Counted from the first letter of the stretch, positions 12,679 through 25,273 are shown. The stretch is DNA of 64,000 nt from Chenopodium formosanum (GCA_024500155.1 CM044874.1:45792384-45856383), one strand, 5' to 3'. A program made the numbers and translations. The notes: a model not told the origin generated them from the letters alone.

Positions 12679-12840
12679 TCCCCTGCTTCACCCCGCAACA
12701 ACACCAACAACCCACTGCACCAGCCACCTAGCAGCGCAACCAACACCACAACAGCCCCTCAGCCAACTTCCCCTGCTTCACCCCGCAACAACACCAACAA
12801 CCCACTGCACCAGCCACCTAGCAGCGCACACAACACCACT
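12679..12840 (+). repeat. About 88-bp tandem duplication in solo LTR 1
   Basis: The block beginning CTTCCCCTGCTTCACCCC occurs twice, about 88 bp apart, with almost no differences in its first 60 bases. It is C-rich and almost free of G. The open frame across it (12598-13152) gives only Pro/His/Asn/Thr-rich low complexity. Confidence 0.85.
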
Positions 12841-13280
12841 CACCATCAGTCCAACTTCCAGCACACACAACCAAACACCACACACTACCAATCCGCACCA
12901 ACACCCCGTAACAGCCACCATCACAATTCCCTCTTCTTCCACTCACACGCATCTGACCACCAACTGCAACCCCGCAAACACCACACACACCAGCACCACC
13001 AGCCGCAACAGCGCACACCACACACCACCACTCACCTCCATTTCCCCTGCTCCAATTCGCACCATCGCCCCGCAACAGCAGCTGCACCACCACAACCCAA
13101 ACCAAACCAAAACCACCGCAATCAACCTCCCTCAACCAATTACAGCAGCTAACACCTAGCAACCCAAAACAGCCCCTGCCGCATCTCCTCCACTTCTCCA
13201 ATTAAGCAACCAAATCACCCACCATTGCATCACAAATCAGAGCAAATAGAAAATTAATCAAGTTCGAGCATACCGTTGGT

Positions 13281-13409
13281 GGTTCGACCGAACTTCGAGT
13301 CAGAGACTTTGGGGGTTTTGTTATTCGAAGAGGAGTGGTCGAACATACCCATGGTTCGACCGAACCAACCCCGTAGTTCGTTCGAACCAACCACCGGTTC
13401 GATCGAACC
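13281..13409 (+). repeat. Cluster of TTCGA-type palindromes upstream of LTR promoter
   Basis: Palindromes with GGTTCG/CGAACC arms lie at 13353-13366 (GGTTCGACCGAACC) and 13396-13409 (GGTTCGATCGAACC, perfect). Partial copies are at 13281-13293 and 13376-13387. Single half-sites lie at 13338 and 13443. They precede the TATA box at 13746. Confidence 0.85.
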
Positions 13410-13745
13410 ATTTCACGAGACTCGCACATGGTTTTTAAAAAGGGTCGAACGGCCTTGATTTGATGATGATGGTTGATGAACGGTGGTGATGAGATGCGCT
13501 TCAATGGAGTTCAAACTTGAAGCAGCCAATGTGAAGGAGAAGAAGAAAGAAAAAAACGTCTGATTGTTTTTTTTTTGCTTTTGGGGATTTACTTTTCTTT
13601 TTCTTTTATTTTTTATTTCTTTTCCTTTTCCTTTTCTTATTTTTTTTCTCTTTTATTTCTTTTCTATTTTATTTTCTTTTTATTTTCCTTTTCTTTCTTT
13701 ATTTTATTTCTCCTTCTTTTATTCTTCTTACTTTGGCTAGCTTAG

Positions 13746-13753
13746 TATAAATA
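13746..13753 (+). promoter_or_regulatory. TATA box of solo LTR 1
   Basis: TATAAATA is followed about 30 bases later by an AACATTCAATAACT start-like region. It sets the LTR's transcription direction. Confidence 0.6.
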
Positions 13754-15270
13754 CCCAATTTTGGGGTAATTAGGAAAACATTCAATAACTATCCATTCTA
13801 CTCTCTAATTAGTTTTAGGTTAGGTTAGGATTAGTCTTTATTGGTATAGAGAGAAAGTGAGGTTTTCTTCATTAATGAACTTGGATTTTGAAGAAGGAGT
13901 TTGTTCAATCCTTTGTTAGACCTTCATCTTCAATTAATGAGCAATTTCTTACTCTCTCTCCTCTATTTTTATTTGTTTTATTGTGATTATTATTTTAGTT
14001 GTTGGTATTGCTTGTTAATCATGTTTATCCTTGATTGTTTGTTAATTAATCTTGTTATTAACATGATTAGTGAGTAATTTTCCCATTAAGGGGATGGTTG
14101 TGGTGTAGTGGACCTTGAGCATGTTCTAGGGTTTAGAATTGATTTATTTGTGATTAAAGTCTTTATATACTTGATATTCTTTAATCTTCTTGCAAGTGCA
14201 CATTGTTGGTTGATTAAAGGTGAATCTTTGCTAACAAGAAACGGAAGTTGACTTAGTTAAGGTTCATTACTATCGATTGTTATTTAATAGTACCTCCTAG
14301 TATATGGTTCTAATGTGGAAACATAGAGGCTATGTTAGGAGAAGCCGATTGACCCCGGAAGGCGGCTAGATTGGATCCTTTATTTCGATATTCGAGCATG
14401 TTTAGTTCATACTTAATTCAATTTCTATGCCATTGTTTATGTTCAAGTGAATGTTTTACCTAAACCATTTCCCTTAATGTTTTATTTCTTGTTTTAGCAT
14501 TTTCAGACTTTAGTTTATTTATCTCCTATTCCGGACTAGCTTAATTGTCGATAACATTTGGTGGTGTTTAATCGTTCTCTGTGGTTCGATCCCTATGCTT
14601 GCCTTATACTCGTATTAGGTTTGTTTAGGTTGTATAAATTGTATATGATCTAGGGATAGACAATTGGCGACGCGTTTATTCCCTTGTCACTTTATATATT
14701 TTTCTTGAAGGTTCTTGATGAACATCCTTACAAACTCTTTTTTGTTAAGAACCTTAACCATATTAGCAGAAGTTTTCCTCCATTTGTTGAAGAAAGAAGT
14801 GAACCCTTCGTTTTATTTTTGTTTTAACATCTCAGTTGTCTGTTGTCTATTGTCTGCTTTGTCTTGGATGTTGCACTTATATCTATCTACGAAAGCGTTT
14901 GTTATGGAGTCCCAAAAAGAGGTTCTCTCTTGGTTTCAAGATATAAAGAAAACAAGGAATGAAAGACTTTCCTATCAATCCCCTTAGTGTTCATTATGGT
15001 CTCGAATGCCCTTAAGTGGAAGTAAGGATTATCTATTGGCTGAAACTTAGGGATGTCATTGGCATTGAACTTCTGCGGAAGAAGCTCCTTGTCCACTGAG
15101 ACCCCTTGTGAGCTAATTCCCTTGAATTTATAGCCATTGGATATTTTGCTCAAGCTTTCTTGCATGAGATCCGTTTGTTGTTGTTTCACAGGGTCATTGA
15201 TTTGGAGGCTTAAAGCGTCACGTCTACCATTTTCTTCTTAAGCTCATTGACTTCTTCTTGACTTGCCATT

Positions 15271-15908
15271 ATCTTCTTAGCTTTTCTTTTTCAACCGACT
15301 AGTTTATCAAAAATTTGAACTTGAACAAAGGTGTTGTCCTTGATTAATCGCCCTTCTCTCCTTGACCAAGTACTGTGGAAAGGGAAATTAAAGATAAGTT
15401 TTTTATTATTTATTTTGACTCAAGCTCTATGCAACATGGAAGAGAATGTGGAAAAGAATGGGAATAGATTGGACCCCCCCACTCGAATGACAGAAAACAA
15501 CTCATGCATGAACCTAAGACATGGTCATGGTGACAAATACAAAGTGTGTGCGAAGACTACTGAGTGTAGGTGACATGTTAAGACTCGTGTCATGACCATG
15601 TGGCTAGACTATGTGACTAGACTCAAATAAAGACTAAGTTAACACTTCATGTATATGCATTAAACTAGACAGGCTATGGTATTTTAGTCATAACTTTTGA
15701 TCTTTGACTCTGATTAGGATGAAACCAACGCCAAATTAAAGACAAAACTAGGGGCTATAGATCCTTATGTTGTACGACTCGTAGTTCTTCGTAGAATTCC
15801 AAATATGACAAAAACAAGTTGACGCTTGTGCATTATAAGGGGATAAAAATCCGGGATGACTTAAAGGAATTATGACTCATGGCTAGGGTTTTTGCTTGTT
15901 ACTTGAAG
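15271..15908 (-). other. Leader remnant upstream of the split gag
   Basis: The part nearest the gag ATG matches the plus-strand homologue at 52090-52200. Further right no LTR or PBS of this element is found before copia sequence starts at 15909, so its 5' end was lost. No gene is seen. Confidence 0.5.
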
Positions 15909-16233
15909 CATTTTCTCGTCACGCCAATTCCTAAATTTTGACTCTACATTAAGATTCTCCGACGCTCGGTTTCGACGCTCCAAGCTCAAATTTTCAACGT
16001 CGAGATATAAAGTACTCGGTCAACTTATTAATTAACTCCGAATTAATTCGTCGCTTCGGCTGGTTAGTTGCTAGGGTGTGACCCGAAGGGTTCAGTCAAC
16101 ATTAAGCTGTAATATTAATTATGCATTAATATTACTGATCGGAAGCGGCCTCTACCGAGGCATTCCGATCACTTGACCTTACTGAATATATTAGCTTTCT
16201 AATACACTTGTTCGAAGGACATTATTTCTTTCA
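15909..16233 (-). repeat. Copia-family LTR fragment (3' LTR of copy I)
   Basis: These bases match the right-hand ends of the LTRs at 25274-26485 and 34480-34805 and end in the same CTTTCA. The next bases on the plus strand are ATCTCCCACTTGTCC. On the minus strand this is a PPT (AAGTGGGAGAT) directly followed by the LTR start TG, as in many plant copia elements. The rest of the LTR is missing on the left. Confidence 0.8.
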
Positions 16234-19200
16234 ATCTCCCACTTGTCCTTCCGAACAAGTGTTCTTTTAGTGTATAGCCCTTTTCCTATGTCGCTTAATG
16301 CCTCTTCATGAACTATAAGGTAAGATTTATTTGTCATCCTTATTACATCTAGAAGTGTTTCTCGATTTCGAGTCCGATTGTCAATAAACAGATGATTTCT
16401 AAAATCCATCCGAGCACGACCATGCATTTTTAAAGTCTCCCTCTACAAGAGGTCTTGTAAACAACAAACACATCTTCCCTATTTTAATAGGGGGACATTT
16501 CCAGTCTTGTAATGTAGCTTCTCTTACTAAAAGGACCTAGTCGCCCAAAAAAATGCCGTTATAATCCCCTAATACGACAGACGTTTGACAATCATCAAAG
16601 TGGACTAGTACTCAAACAAGAAAGCTCACAATACTTATGGTCAAGGAAAAAGGTTCCGATAGCAATAATGAGAAGTATACTTATGACGATTTTTAATCTC
16701 TTAAAGTATTCTCATAGGTTGATCCAGTATGGTTCTAAACTAATACTTGTGCAAATGATTCATGACGATCATGTCCTTGTAGCAAAAGAAACGGTGCTAT
16801 AAATCAAACTACACTCTAATCTCAACTGGTTATTAATCGTCCATCATTTTAATGACCTCGATTAGGGATAATTTTTTATTATAATATTTAATGTTCATTT
16901 AATAGGTGTTTCCTTACCAAGATTGGTCTTGATGCCCTATATTGAATATTCCAAGAATCTAATGGACTCATTATTTAATTCTAAACCACAATTAAAACAA
17001 AGTAATAAAAAATTGCATGAAATTTTAAATTACTCCAAAACCTTAATGGTTCATCTTATGATAAAATGATTTTTCTAAATGTTTTAAGAGTAACACTCTT
17101 TATAAAACATTTATAGAAATCACAACCATATCTTACATGCTTGATTTCTTTCATGCAATTGTGAATATTGTCGTTCACTTATTGCATAGGTTTAGTTATA
17201 ATTACTTTTTCTAATCTTAGCATTTTCATTACTAATCAATTTCATAATAAGATGATAAAATTTGAGAGTGCCATGGATTATATGTGATTTAGGATTTATT
17301 GTCCATGTGATGGCTCCCACTCATTTTCATGATTGAGATCTTCAACTTGACAACCTAAAATCATTAACGTTCAACAACAAACTTCCATATAACATCTTCT
17401 TTATTATTGCCTTTAAGGCAACAATATTCTCAACATTTATTTTAGTAGACTTCCTGATGATGCTTTTCTTGGGTTTCACTCCTAACGGCTTACAATAATT
17501 TGGGATACCATAATCACTTGTGATCATGGTAATTTACTTTAAATTCCTGCACATTACACATGGATTCACATCCATGTTACCATTCTCAAGCCACGACTCA
17601 TTGTTAGCTCGTGCTTAAAAAGGTCTTCCTTGTTAAGGATCTAATCCTTGTTAAGGTTTGTGCATGCAACATTAATTCTCAAATTGTATTTGTTTCCTCA
17701 AGTCAAGAACTAATCCTTTTACTTACCCAAGTACTTGGATGTTCTTGGCTATAATCTAACGATCTATTACATAGATTCATGTTGATTGGTACTACATACA
17801 TACTTCACATGCTCTAAGCAAATAAGTCCTGCGACGATTCCATATCATAGAGTAAATGATGGATTAGGTTGTAGAGAAATTCTCAATCTTATTCCATCCA
17901 TGTGACATTTTAGGTCATTTAGTTTCACTGAGACTTGCTCACATTGTTCTCTATGTGATACGGTTGAAAGTCTCTTACTAGCGTCTTTCTTGTTTGACAT
18001 AGTATTTTGCCTAGCTTATACTTAGTCAAAACATTTACTTAGTTTTATTCTTACGGTTCGAAAGTCTTTCAAAGTCCTTCAATTCATGTTTAACACGGTA
18101 AATTCCTTTTCACGTTCAAACATTTTTTTTTAATTCTATACAATAGATCTTAATACCCAATACGTACTAATAAGTACCGTTTTTTATTTGGTCCATTTTC
18201 GAAAATACTTTCAAATCTAAGCATTTAGTAATTGACAGTTATTTCACAATCGAGTTCGTAAACTTTTTGTTGGACCTTTATATAATTTATATTTACTCCC
18301 ACTAAAATTCTTATTCATAAGAATTTGTATGTTTCTCCATAATTTAATCCTCTTATTAACTTCATGAGATAACATGTTCCGATTCCTATATGTAAAGCTT
18401 CCTTAAATCCCATGACGGATTCCTTGAGCTTGCTTTAAAAATCTAGCATTTATTTAGATTTTTAAAACCCTTAGACTATTTTCATAGTCACTTCCAAAAT
18501 CCTATTTTAGGAAGGAGAATTTGGTATCTATTTTGTCATATTTCTTACGTGCAATTTTGCTAGAAAAATCATGAAAAGACTTGAGCATTCCGATTTGTGA
18601 GTAGGTTTTTATTAAAATCAACTCCTTGAATTTAATTGTATCCTTTTCAACCAATCTAGCTATGTATGCATATACATTTCCATATTTGTTAGTTTTCTCC
18701 TTGAAAACTTATTTGCTATCAATGGGTCTTTCACCCTTTATGTAAATTAATCAAGTTTTAAAACATGATTTTCAAACATGGAGTCTATTTATGATTTTTA
18801 TGGCCTCTAACCATTATTCGGAATTTGGATTTGTCGTATCTATTTTACAAGACATTATTCCCTTACTATCAAATAGTAAATAGTATGCTAGTAAGTCTTA
18901 GGTTTATTTGTAACTTAATAGAAAATTTATAGGATTCAATCCAAGCCTTTTGTGAATTCTATACTTATACAGTGTTATTGCATCAAACACTGAGTTTCAA
19001 TCAAGGCGCTTTCAAAGCCCTTTAATTATCTTGATCTTACTCTAAATTTTCAAAAGTTTTGTGAGACATGAATTCTCTTTTAAGGAACTTGTAAAGTGAT
19101 AGAGGAATAAACGAGTCGTCAATTGTCTACCCCAAATCAAACACAATTTATAACATCCTAAACAAACCTTATACAAGTATAAGGCAAGTAAAGGGTCGAA

Positions 19201-20068
19201 CCCAAAGGAGTGAGTCGGTATTGACTATAGCCTAAGTCAAGCTACTTCAATGATTGTAGTGAGAAAATGGTTGGTACTATGGTAACAAAGCTAGACTAAT
19301 CAAGTAATTCAAGAAACTAAACACTAGGGATTTAGGTTCCACATGCAAGTTCAATAAACATGCTAATTTATAGTTCATTCAATTGATTCAAGCATTGCAA
19401 AGGACAAACAAAAGTAGCAATCAAGAGAATTCAAGAGCTATTTACTAGAGGCCAAGCTAGTGGTCACTATGAATGGCTAATCAAATAAATTCACAATCAA
19501 ACTCAATCAATTAAAGCAATTCTCAAATTGATGGTTCATGTCATTAAGAATTGCTATGCAATCTAGATTAATCTTATAGGTTGAATACTCCTAATCTAAT
19601 TAATCACATGCAAAACTATGTCAACCAATTTAATTGCAACAATTCAATCAATCAATGATCATCAACTAGCACAAATTATCAATCAAGCATGCTTCCTCTT
19701 TTCCCTAGCAACTAATCTACTCACTAATCATAGTGTAATTCAAGAACAAATCACTAGAAATTGCATTGATCATCATTCTAAATCAAATCAAGAGAAAACA
19801 ATATCAACTACAATATCAAATTCAAATCCAAGGAAATCAAACAATCTAACATGAATTTAAAACAAACAAGTAAAGAGATGAACTAAAAAAAAAAGATTCT
19901 CACTAATATTGATGATTGAAGATGAAGAAATCCAAGCGCAATTGATCAAATGTTGAAATACAAATCCAAAACCAAGAAATTCTCTCTAACTTCTCTCTAG
20001 CTTCTCTCTCTAAAAATGAGCTAATGAAAATTATCTAAAAGTTGGTTCTCAAAAAGGAATTACAAGTG

Positions 20069-20076
20069 TATTTATA
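20069..20076 (-). promoter_or_regulatory. TATA box of solo LTR 2
   Basis: The minus strand reads TATAAATA, just downstream (in LTR sense) of the GC-rich island. Confidence 0.6.
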
Positions 20077-20096
20077 GGCAAAGAAGGAAAACAGGA

Positions 20097-20390
20097 TCCC
20101 CGCGCCCTCTCTAAGAAATCCCGCGCCCGCGGGGAAATGGGTACGGAACCCATAACAAACTCCGCGGGCTGTTTGGGAAACACCCGCGCCTGCGGCAAAA
20201 GCCACCGCGAATCCCCTGCTCCCAAAGATTAATCTGAGGGTCACGGTCTCTCTACTCCGGAGTGCTATCTCCAATCTACCCGCGCCCGCGGGGAGCCCAC
20301 GGCCAAACCGCGGAGAGTTCCTGGTCGAAATTGCCTAATTTGGTGCAATTGAGCCCGCGCCCGCAGCCTTCAGGACCCGCGCCCGCGGCA
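20097..20390 (-). repeat. GC-rich palindrome island upstream of LTR 2 promoter
   Basis: CCCGCGCCCGCGGGG occurs exactly at 20120-20134 and 20279-20293. Close variants lie at 20353-20366 and 20376-20388, with degenerate copies near 20097 and 20162-20200. Each is an inverted repeat of CCCGCG and CGCGGG around two bases. The island stands out sharply from the AT-rich LTR. Confidence 0.9.
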
Positions 20391-20999
20391 ACCTGGCAAG
20401 AGTTGATGCCCTCTCCGAGGCCTCTCCAAGCCCTCTCCAAGCAGATTGCTTCTTTCTTTCTTAGTTAATATAGCTCATCTTGATCCCCTTGCAAAGACAA
20501 CTTCTAGGTACCTACAAGATCAAACAAAGGAAAGGAATACTAGGATAAAAGGGACAAATAAAAGGAAAACACGAAGAAAACATGAAAAACACAAACAAAG
20601 AAGGAAAGAAAGGAACTAAAGGAAAAAGGACCAAAAATAAGATAAGAAAGCATGAAAAGGAGATGAAATCATTCTAAAAGACTACCCTATGAGTGCCATA
20701 AATGACACTCATCATAAAGTCTTTTGAGTATTCTTGATCAAGTATTCTCACAAAGCCCTTTTAAGGTGTTCTGAGATTCTCAATTCTAGTGTGTTGCTAA
20801 GCTTGATTGTCATGAAGTTCATTTTCCTCCCATATGTCGTTTTGGAAATGTTTTACTTTCCAGAAAGACACCACTGAGAGCAACAAACACAATGTTCTCA
20901 ATTAGGTTGTGGAGGTAATGCCCGTGGTCTCACTTGAATGCTTACAAAGAGACATGTATATTGTCTTTGAGTAAAAGTTTATTGTAAAACAAACAGTTA

Positions 21000-21125
21000 G
21001 CTCCCACTTGAGCTATCTTAGCCTTTAATCAGCCATTAAGCTCCCACTCAACCACCTAGCTCTTGCTAAGCCAGTGAGCTCCCACTGAGTCACTTATCTC
21101 CCACTAAGCTAGTGAACTCCCAATG
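21000..21125 (-). repeat. Array of five PPT-like motifs in copy I interior
   Basis: CTCCCACT or CTCCCA recurs at about 21001, 21041, 21079, 21098 and 21117, with spacings near 40, 38, 19 and 19. On the minus strand each reads AGTGGGAG, the core of this family's own PPT at 16234. The last three form a clean 19-bp tandem unit. Confidence 0.7.
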
Positions 21126-22729
21126 TGGCTAAGAGTTTTAGACATATACTTGAAAAGACATTTAGAAGTTAATTCTTTCCATAACTAAATATGGCGTCCT
21201 TTCTTAGCTTCGACATTTTGTTTAGTGTAACATTAGTCCTTTATGCAAATCTTAAGAACTTTATAGGAAGGGATGTAATCCATCATTGTTCGAGTCATTT
21301 TTTAAATGGAATCGAGGTCTTAGTGAAGACACACTACGTTCTTTGTTGAGTTATTTATGAAAATTTCAATTTCATAACTTTGTGATGGTCACACTTGACT
21401 CAAGAAAACATCGCTCGATCTAATAATCAAGACGTTTTGATATCTTTCCAAATCGATTATGTACTTCATTGAACTCTTAAACTATTCAAGGTCAAGTTTG
21501 TTTAGATTTGATGAATGTAGCCATATTCTTTCAAATTCTTTTTGAAACGTCGAAGTAAATGAATCCTCTTTAGCTTTCGGAGTCACTTGTCTATACCAAG
21601 AACAATAGCTCTTTACTTTTTTGGTTTCAACAAGTAAGACTTGCTTGTCTTAGAACGATTCCGAATCTATCAACTATCAAGAGCCTAACTAATAGAGCCC
21701 TGGGTACGTTCTTGTTAATGTAACATTGCTAAAGATGTTTGGAACGCAAATCATGCCCATGACTTTGAGCTTTTGCAAGGTTATCATGTTAAGAAAATGT
21801 TTGTTTATAATCAAGCAACCTTGACTCATGGCTTAGATAACCATGCCATCCAAATAAATTCGCAACTATTGACTTTTACTTTGAATGTGAATCTTTCCGT
21901 ACGTAAATTGATTAATTGCTGATTATGGAACACAATAACCATTTATTTGTTCCAGCCTTAGCTTAAAGGTCTTTAAACAAAGTATACGACCTTACAACTG
22001 ATATAGCACCACTTGATTCATTCTATGTTTGTATGTCGATAACTTAGCTTATCTTCAATAGTTTGAGGTCACTTTGTAAGTGGAACACTCAAGCAATATT
22101 CTATACTTTGTGAAGATAATGAGTTTCTAAGTTCATTTCAATAACATGAATTCTATAGTAAAAATGGATTCTCATTCCTGTTCTTTGTTCCTGGTTTCTT
22201 ATATTTCTTATCATACTTTTTATCATAATCTTTAAGAACCATTTCTTTAAGAGTCTTTGAGTTTTACACTTTGTTAGGCATAATTAAGCATCTAATGCGC
22301 CGTAAAATAAAGTTCCATCTTTTCCTTTCATTCGCGCTTGAATTACTTTATCAATGAGTCCTACTCATCAATGTATTAATCTAAAAGATATGTTGGTTGT
22401 CAATATTGAAAATTTGAGTTTGCAACTCAATACTTCATGTTTTATCAAAACTACCTAGTATTTTGAATACATGATGCCCAACAGTCCTTTCGGACTTTTT
22501 TTTTTTATAAAAGTCATATATGAGAATTGTATTTTAGAAATGCTTTACTTTTCTTTGAGAATCATTCTCAAAGATTTCCTTTACCAATCATGGAAAACAA
22601 TATAGTTTGATTTGGAATTCTACATATATAAGTGCAAAGTATAACCATATATCAAGTAAATAACATAATAAGTTTGAAAATCAAAAGGTATTCATGCAAA
22701 ATTTCAATCTTATTAAACGTCTTATCCTT

Positions 22730-25260
22730 GCATTAAATTTGTCCCCATTTGGCGAGAATAAGTTGATTCCATGTTCCAAAGAAACAAAGAGTGGTTAAGC
22801 ATGCTTTGGCTTGTTTTAATACTCAATCTCCTAAGGTAAGCAATGCTTTGCTAATGGCTCCAAGCCACTATTGGTTGAATAAATCGTCGCATCTAATGCT
22901 CTCTCAACAATTTATTCACTTTTCCATGACATGTTAGGACTCCATCACTCATATCGTTGAGTACAACCAAAACAACCTTGTATGTGATTTCTTGCTTTGG
23001 TAAACCCATTGACATACCTTACGTATCCTAGGGAATAATAGTGATGCCTCGCTTTGGCGTAGCCCATCACTACTCTCAATAGGTCGATAAGTGTTGTTTT
23101 GGAATGGCAATTTCACTCAATATTTTAGGGATCTAGGGTTTTTATGTTAGTTGATTTAAGTGAACTTAATTAATCATAACAACATTGGAAATCCTAAACA
23201 TGCATCTAACATATAATTCATATTAAATTATCATAAATATGTAAAGCATAAGCATTTTGATGCATATTGGCAACTAGCATGACCCCTTGAACTATTCAAG
23301 TCTTCAAAAGGTCTTCTTTTGCAACTTCATGGTTTTGTCTTCCAATAACCTCCGTCTTCAAGACTTGACCAAATTTAGGCAACTAGTAGTATCTACAATT
23401 AAGACTAATCTAAATATTAAGGTACAAGAATATTCAACGGTAGGCATACCGTATATATATTTACAAAATTACATCACGGATCACAGTCCGTATTTTCTAT
23501 CCTAATTGGGCCCCACTAGTTGCCATTTTATAAAACCTGTAAGAGAATATACATTCCATTCATCCATTCACTATTTGTGAATTGCCCATGCATTTTACAA
23601 CAATAAACAAGTAACAATGCATAAAACACGCGTGTATTAGTAACTATTCTTGGTGGTTAATCCAATTAACACACCTAATTAAAACTAGTCAAAGTTGTTT
23701 TAACCGATTATGTAAATAAGTGCAATTAATATTTGAAGCTCCCACTAAATTCCGCATCCATCTTAATTCAATTAATTAAGCCGGTAAAACCCAATTATTT
23801 GCCAAAATAAAATTTTGCAAATGGCACTCATAAAACCGAGGCCTAGCCTCCAAAATTTTTTAAAGTAATTAAATCAAATTAAATTAATAAAATAATTAAA
23901 ACGCAAATTAAGCAAAAATTACATATTCCAAAATATCCAAGTGAATAACACTAACACTTGGAGTGCTCACAACTCGCACATAACTCGCAAGATCTCATTG
24001 CACCACATTGCTTTACAAGCAATGTCTACGCTAATTACCCTCAAATTTGTACCAAGCTACGCACACATACACACACAATGCAAGCCCCACGCACGACTTA
24101 CCCACCGCCAGCCATAAAGAGGCTGCCATGGTTTGCCATGGTGTCGCACATCAGCTCCTCCGCACACACGCAACTCTTCAAGGCGCCTAGCAGCCTCGGT
24201 AGCCCCATGTGGGTTGCATAAGCAACCCGGCTGTCCGAGAACATGCTTGGGGCTCTTAGGCCTCGATTTGGTGCTCATGCCTCGGGAAAAATCCTGATTT
24301 TGTGTGACACATTTAATCAATTTTTTAAATTAATTTTAGAAGCAATTAATTTTGAGGAAAAATGAAAATATAACAAGTCCAACTTAAATAAATTCATCAA
24401 AGTGCATAAAACCAAAAATTATTCCAAGAACCATTCTTTAATAAAATTGGTTTAACTTGGTGTAACAAAAATAAGAGCGCAATCACTCACTATTAATTTA
24501 ATCAATTTAAATTAATCTTGAGATTTTGACAAAATAAAAGGGAGTTGGAATAATGAACATAAGTTCAATAAAAATTCAAACTTTATTACTTGTGAATCCT
24601 TGAAAAATTATATCTTCCAATATGAAGATAAACAAATTTCTATCACAAGTATCAAACTTTATGATTACGATTAACTAAAAATGATTAAATCAACAAATTT
24701 CAACAATAATTCATGGAATTTAGTAACTCAGAGTTTCAATCACTTAACATAATTGAGGATTGAAGGTTTAGTACTTAGAAGCCTCAAAGAACAACCATTT
24801 TACACTTAATGCAATTAATTTGCAATTATCTGAAAAATAAAACCAAGCTTTCAAACACAAATTACCACCAAGTAATCATGCCTAAAGAGGTTTAAAATTG
24901 CATATAAAATATGTGCTGAACCAATTACATAACCACAATAAATAATATGCAATTAATTTTCAAGGTTAGAAAAACTTAAAATTTTTCGTAAAAACAAAAA
25001 AGCCCTTTAAAAGTGCATTTCTGGTCGTTTTCTTAGCTAAAAACCTAGTTGTCAAAGGGTAAAACCATTCCTAGAATGCCTTTTCCACCCAAAATTCACT
25101 ATTTTTGAGTCAAAATCTGGGTTCGGGAGCTGAAGTCAGCTCCAATACGAGGTTAAAATGGATAAAACGAGCTACTAATATAATTAGCGACTTAAAAACA
25201 TAAAAATTAAGCCATAAAAACACCTTGAAAAATATTATGATTTTAAAATAAATGAGCGAG
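22730..25260 (-). other. Leader (5' untranslated region) of copia copy I
   Basis: This recurs inverted at 27010-29530 (copy II) and in the same orientation at 30785-33475 (copy III). It is about 2.5 kb long without a coding frame. A GC-richer segment at 23960-24260 differs strongly from its counterparts in copies II and III, while the flanks are alike. Confidence 0.75.
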
Positions 25261-25272
25261 GCTTAGATACCA
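25261..25272 (-). promoter_or_regulatory. Primer-binding site of copia copy I
   Basis: The minus strand reads TGGTATCTAAGC, one or two changes from the initiator-methionine-tRNA site TGGTATCAGAGC used by plant copia elements. It lies one base inside the LTR. Confidence 0.8.
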
Positions 25273-25273
25273 T

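Larger units (their letters stand above)
12176..14689 (+). mobile_element. Solo LTR 1 (2,514 bp) inserted in gag
   Basis: The ends are TGATGAGTGAC...CCTTGTCA, flanked by CTTTG (12171-12175) and CTTTA (14690-14694), a 5-bp target duplication with one change. On the minus strand, gag reads continuously across the two flanks. The start carries the palindrome GAGTGACATTTATGTCACTC. A TATAAATA box at 13746-13753 shows plus orientation. It shares its ends and inner part with solo LTR 2. Length and layout suggest an Athila-type gypsy LTR; this is inferred. Confidence 0.85.
10771..15270 (-). pseudogene. Gypsy gag remnant split by a solo LTR
   Basis: Read right to left, 15268 starts with an ATG encoding MASQEEVNELKKKM. 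It continues through LMQESLSKISNGYKFKGISS and FHLRAFETIMNTKGIDRKVF (15189-14902) and NLQEKY (about 14700). It is then interrupted by the LTR at 12176-14689 and resumes with ISYETTFEKLHHKG and a CKYHQGKGHITKEC zinc knuckle (CX2HX4HX4C, intact) at 11520-11981. A second knuckle-like module repeats upstream at 10890-11120. The plus-strand homologue at 52202-54045 gives the uninterrupted order. Several stops break the frame. This Gag family differs from that of the Tat copies. Confidence 0.8.
19097..20714 (-). mobile_element. Solo LTR 2 (1,618 bp) with exact 5-bp target duplication
   Basis: The ends are TGATAGAGGAATAA...ACTCATCA, flanked on both sides by TAAAG (19092-19096 and 20715-20719). It is the reverse-oriented relative of solo LTR 1: 19097-19190 matches the reverse complement of 14600-14689. 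The terminal GAGTGCCATAAATGACACTC palindrome at the right mirrors the start of LTR 1. The minus-strand TATA box is at 20069-20076. Confidence 0.9.
16234..25273 (-). mobile_element. Copia-family large non-coding derivative (copy I interior)
   Basis: This lies between a PPT (16234) and a PBS (25261-25272) on the minus strand. The interior is about 7.4 kb once the solo LTR at 19097-20714 is excluded. I find no Gag, protease, integrase or RT frame, only short AT-rich readings. Its leader (about 22730-25260) is shared with copies II and III, and copy III goes on into a true copia gag. The arrangement fits a large retrotransposon derivative (LARD) mobilised in trans by an autonomous relative. That role is inferred. 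Confidence 0.65.

Noticed and set aside
12598..13152. 184-codon open frame rich in Pro, His, Asn and Thr
   Set aside because: It lies in the C-rich tandem duplication of a solo LTR; the lack of stops follows from base composition, and no domain is visible.
13353..13409. GGTTCGA motifs resembling a tRNA B box
   Set aside because: They are parts of palindromes; there is no A box, acceptor stem or cloverleaf around them.
21000..21125. CRISPR-like spaced repeats
   Set aside because: The genome is plant, units are short and uneven, and they match the element's own PPT.
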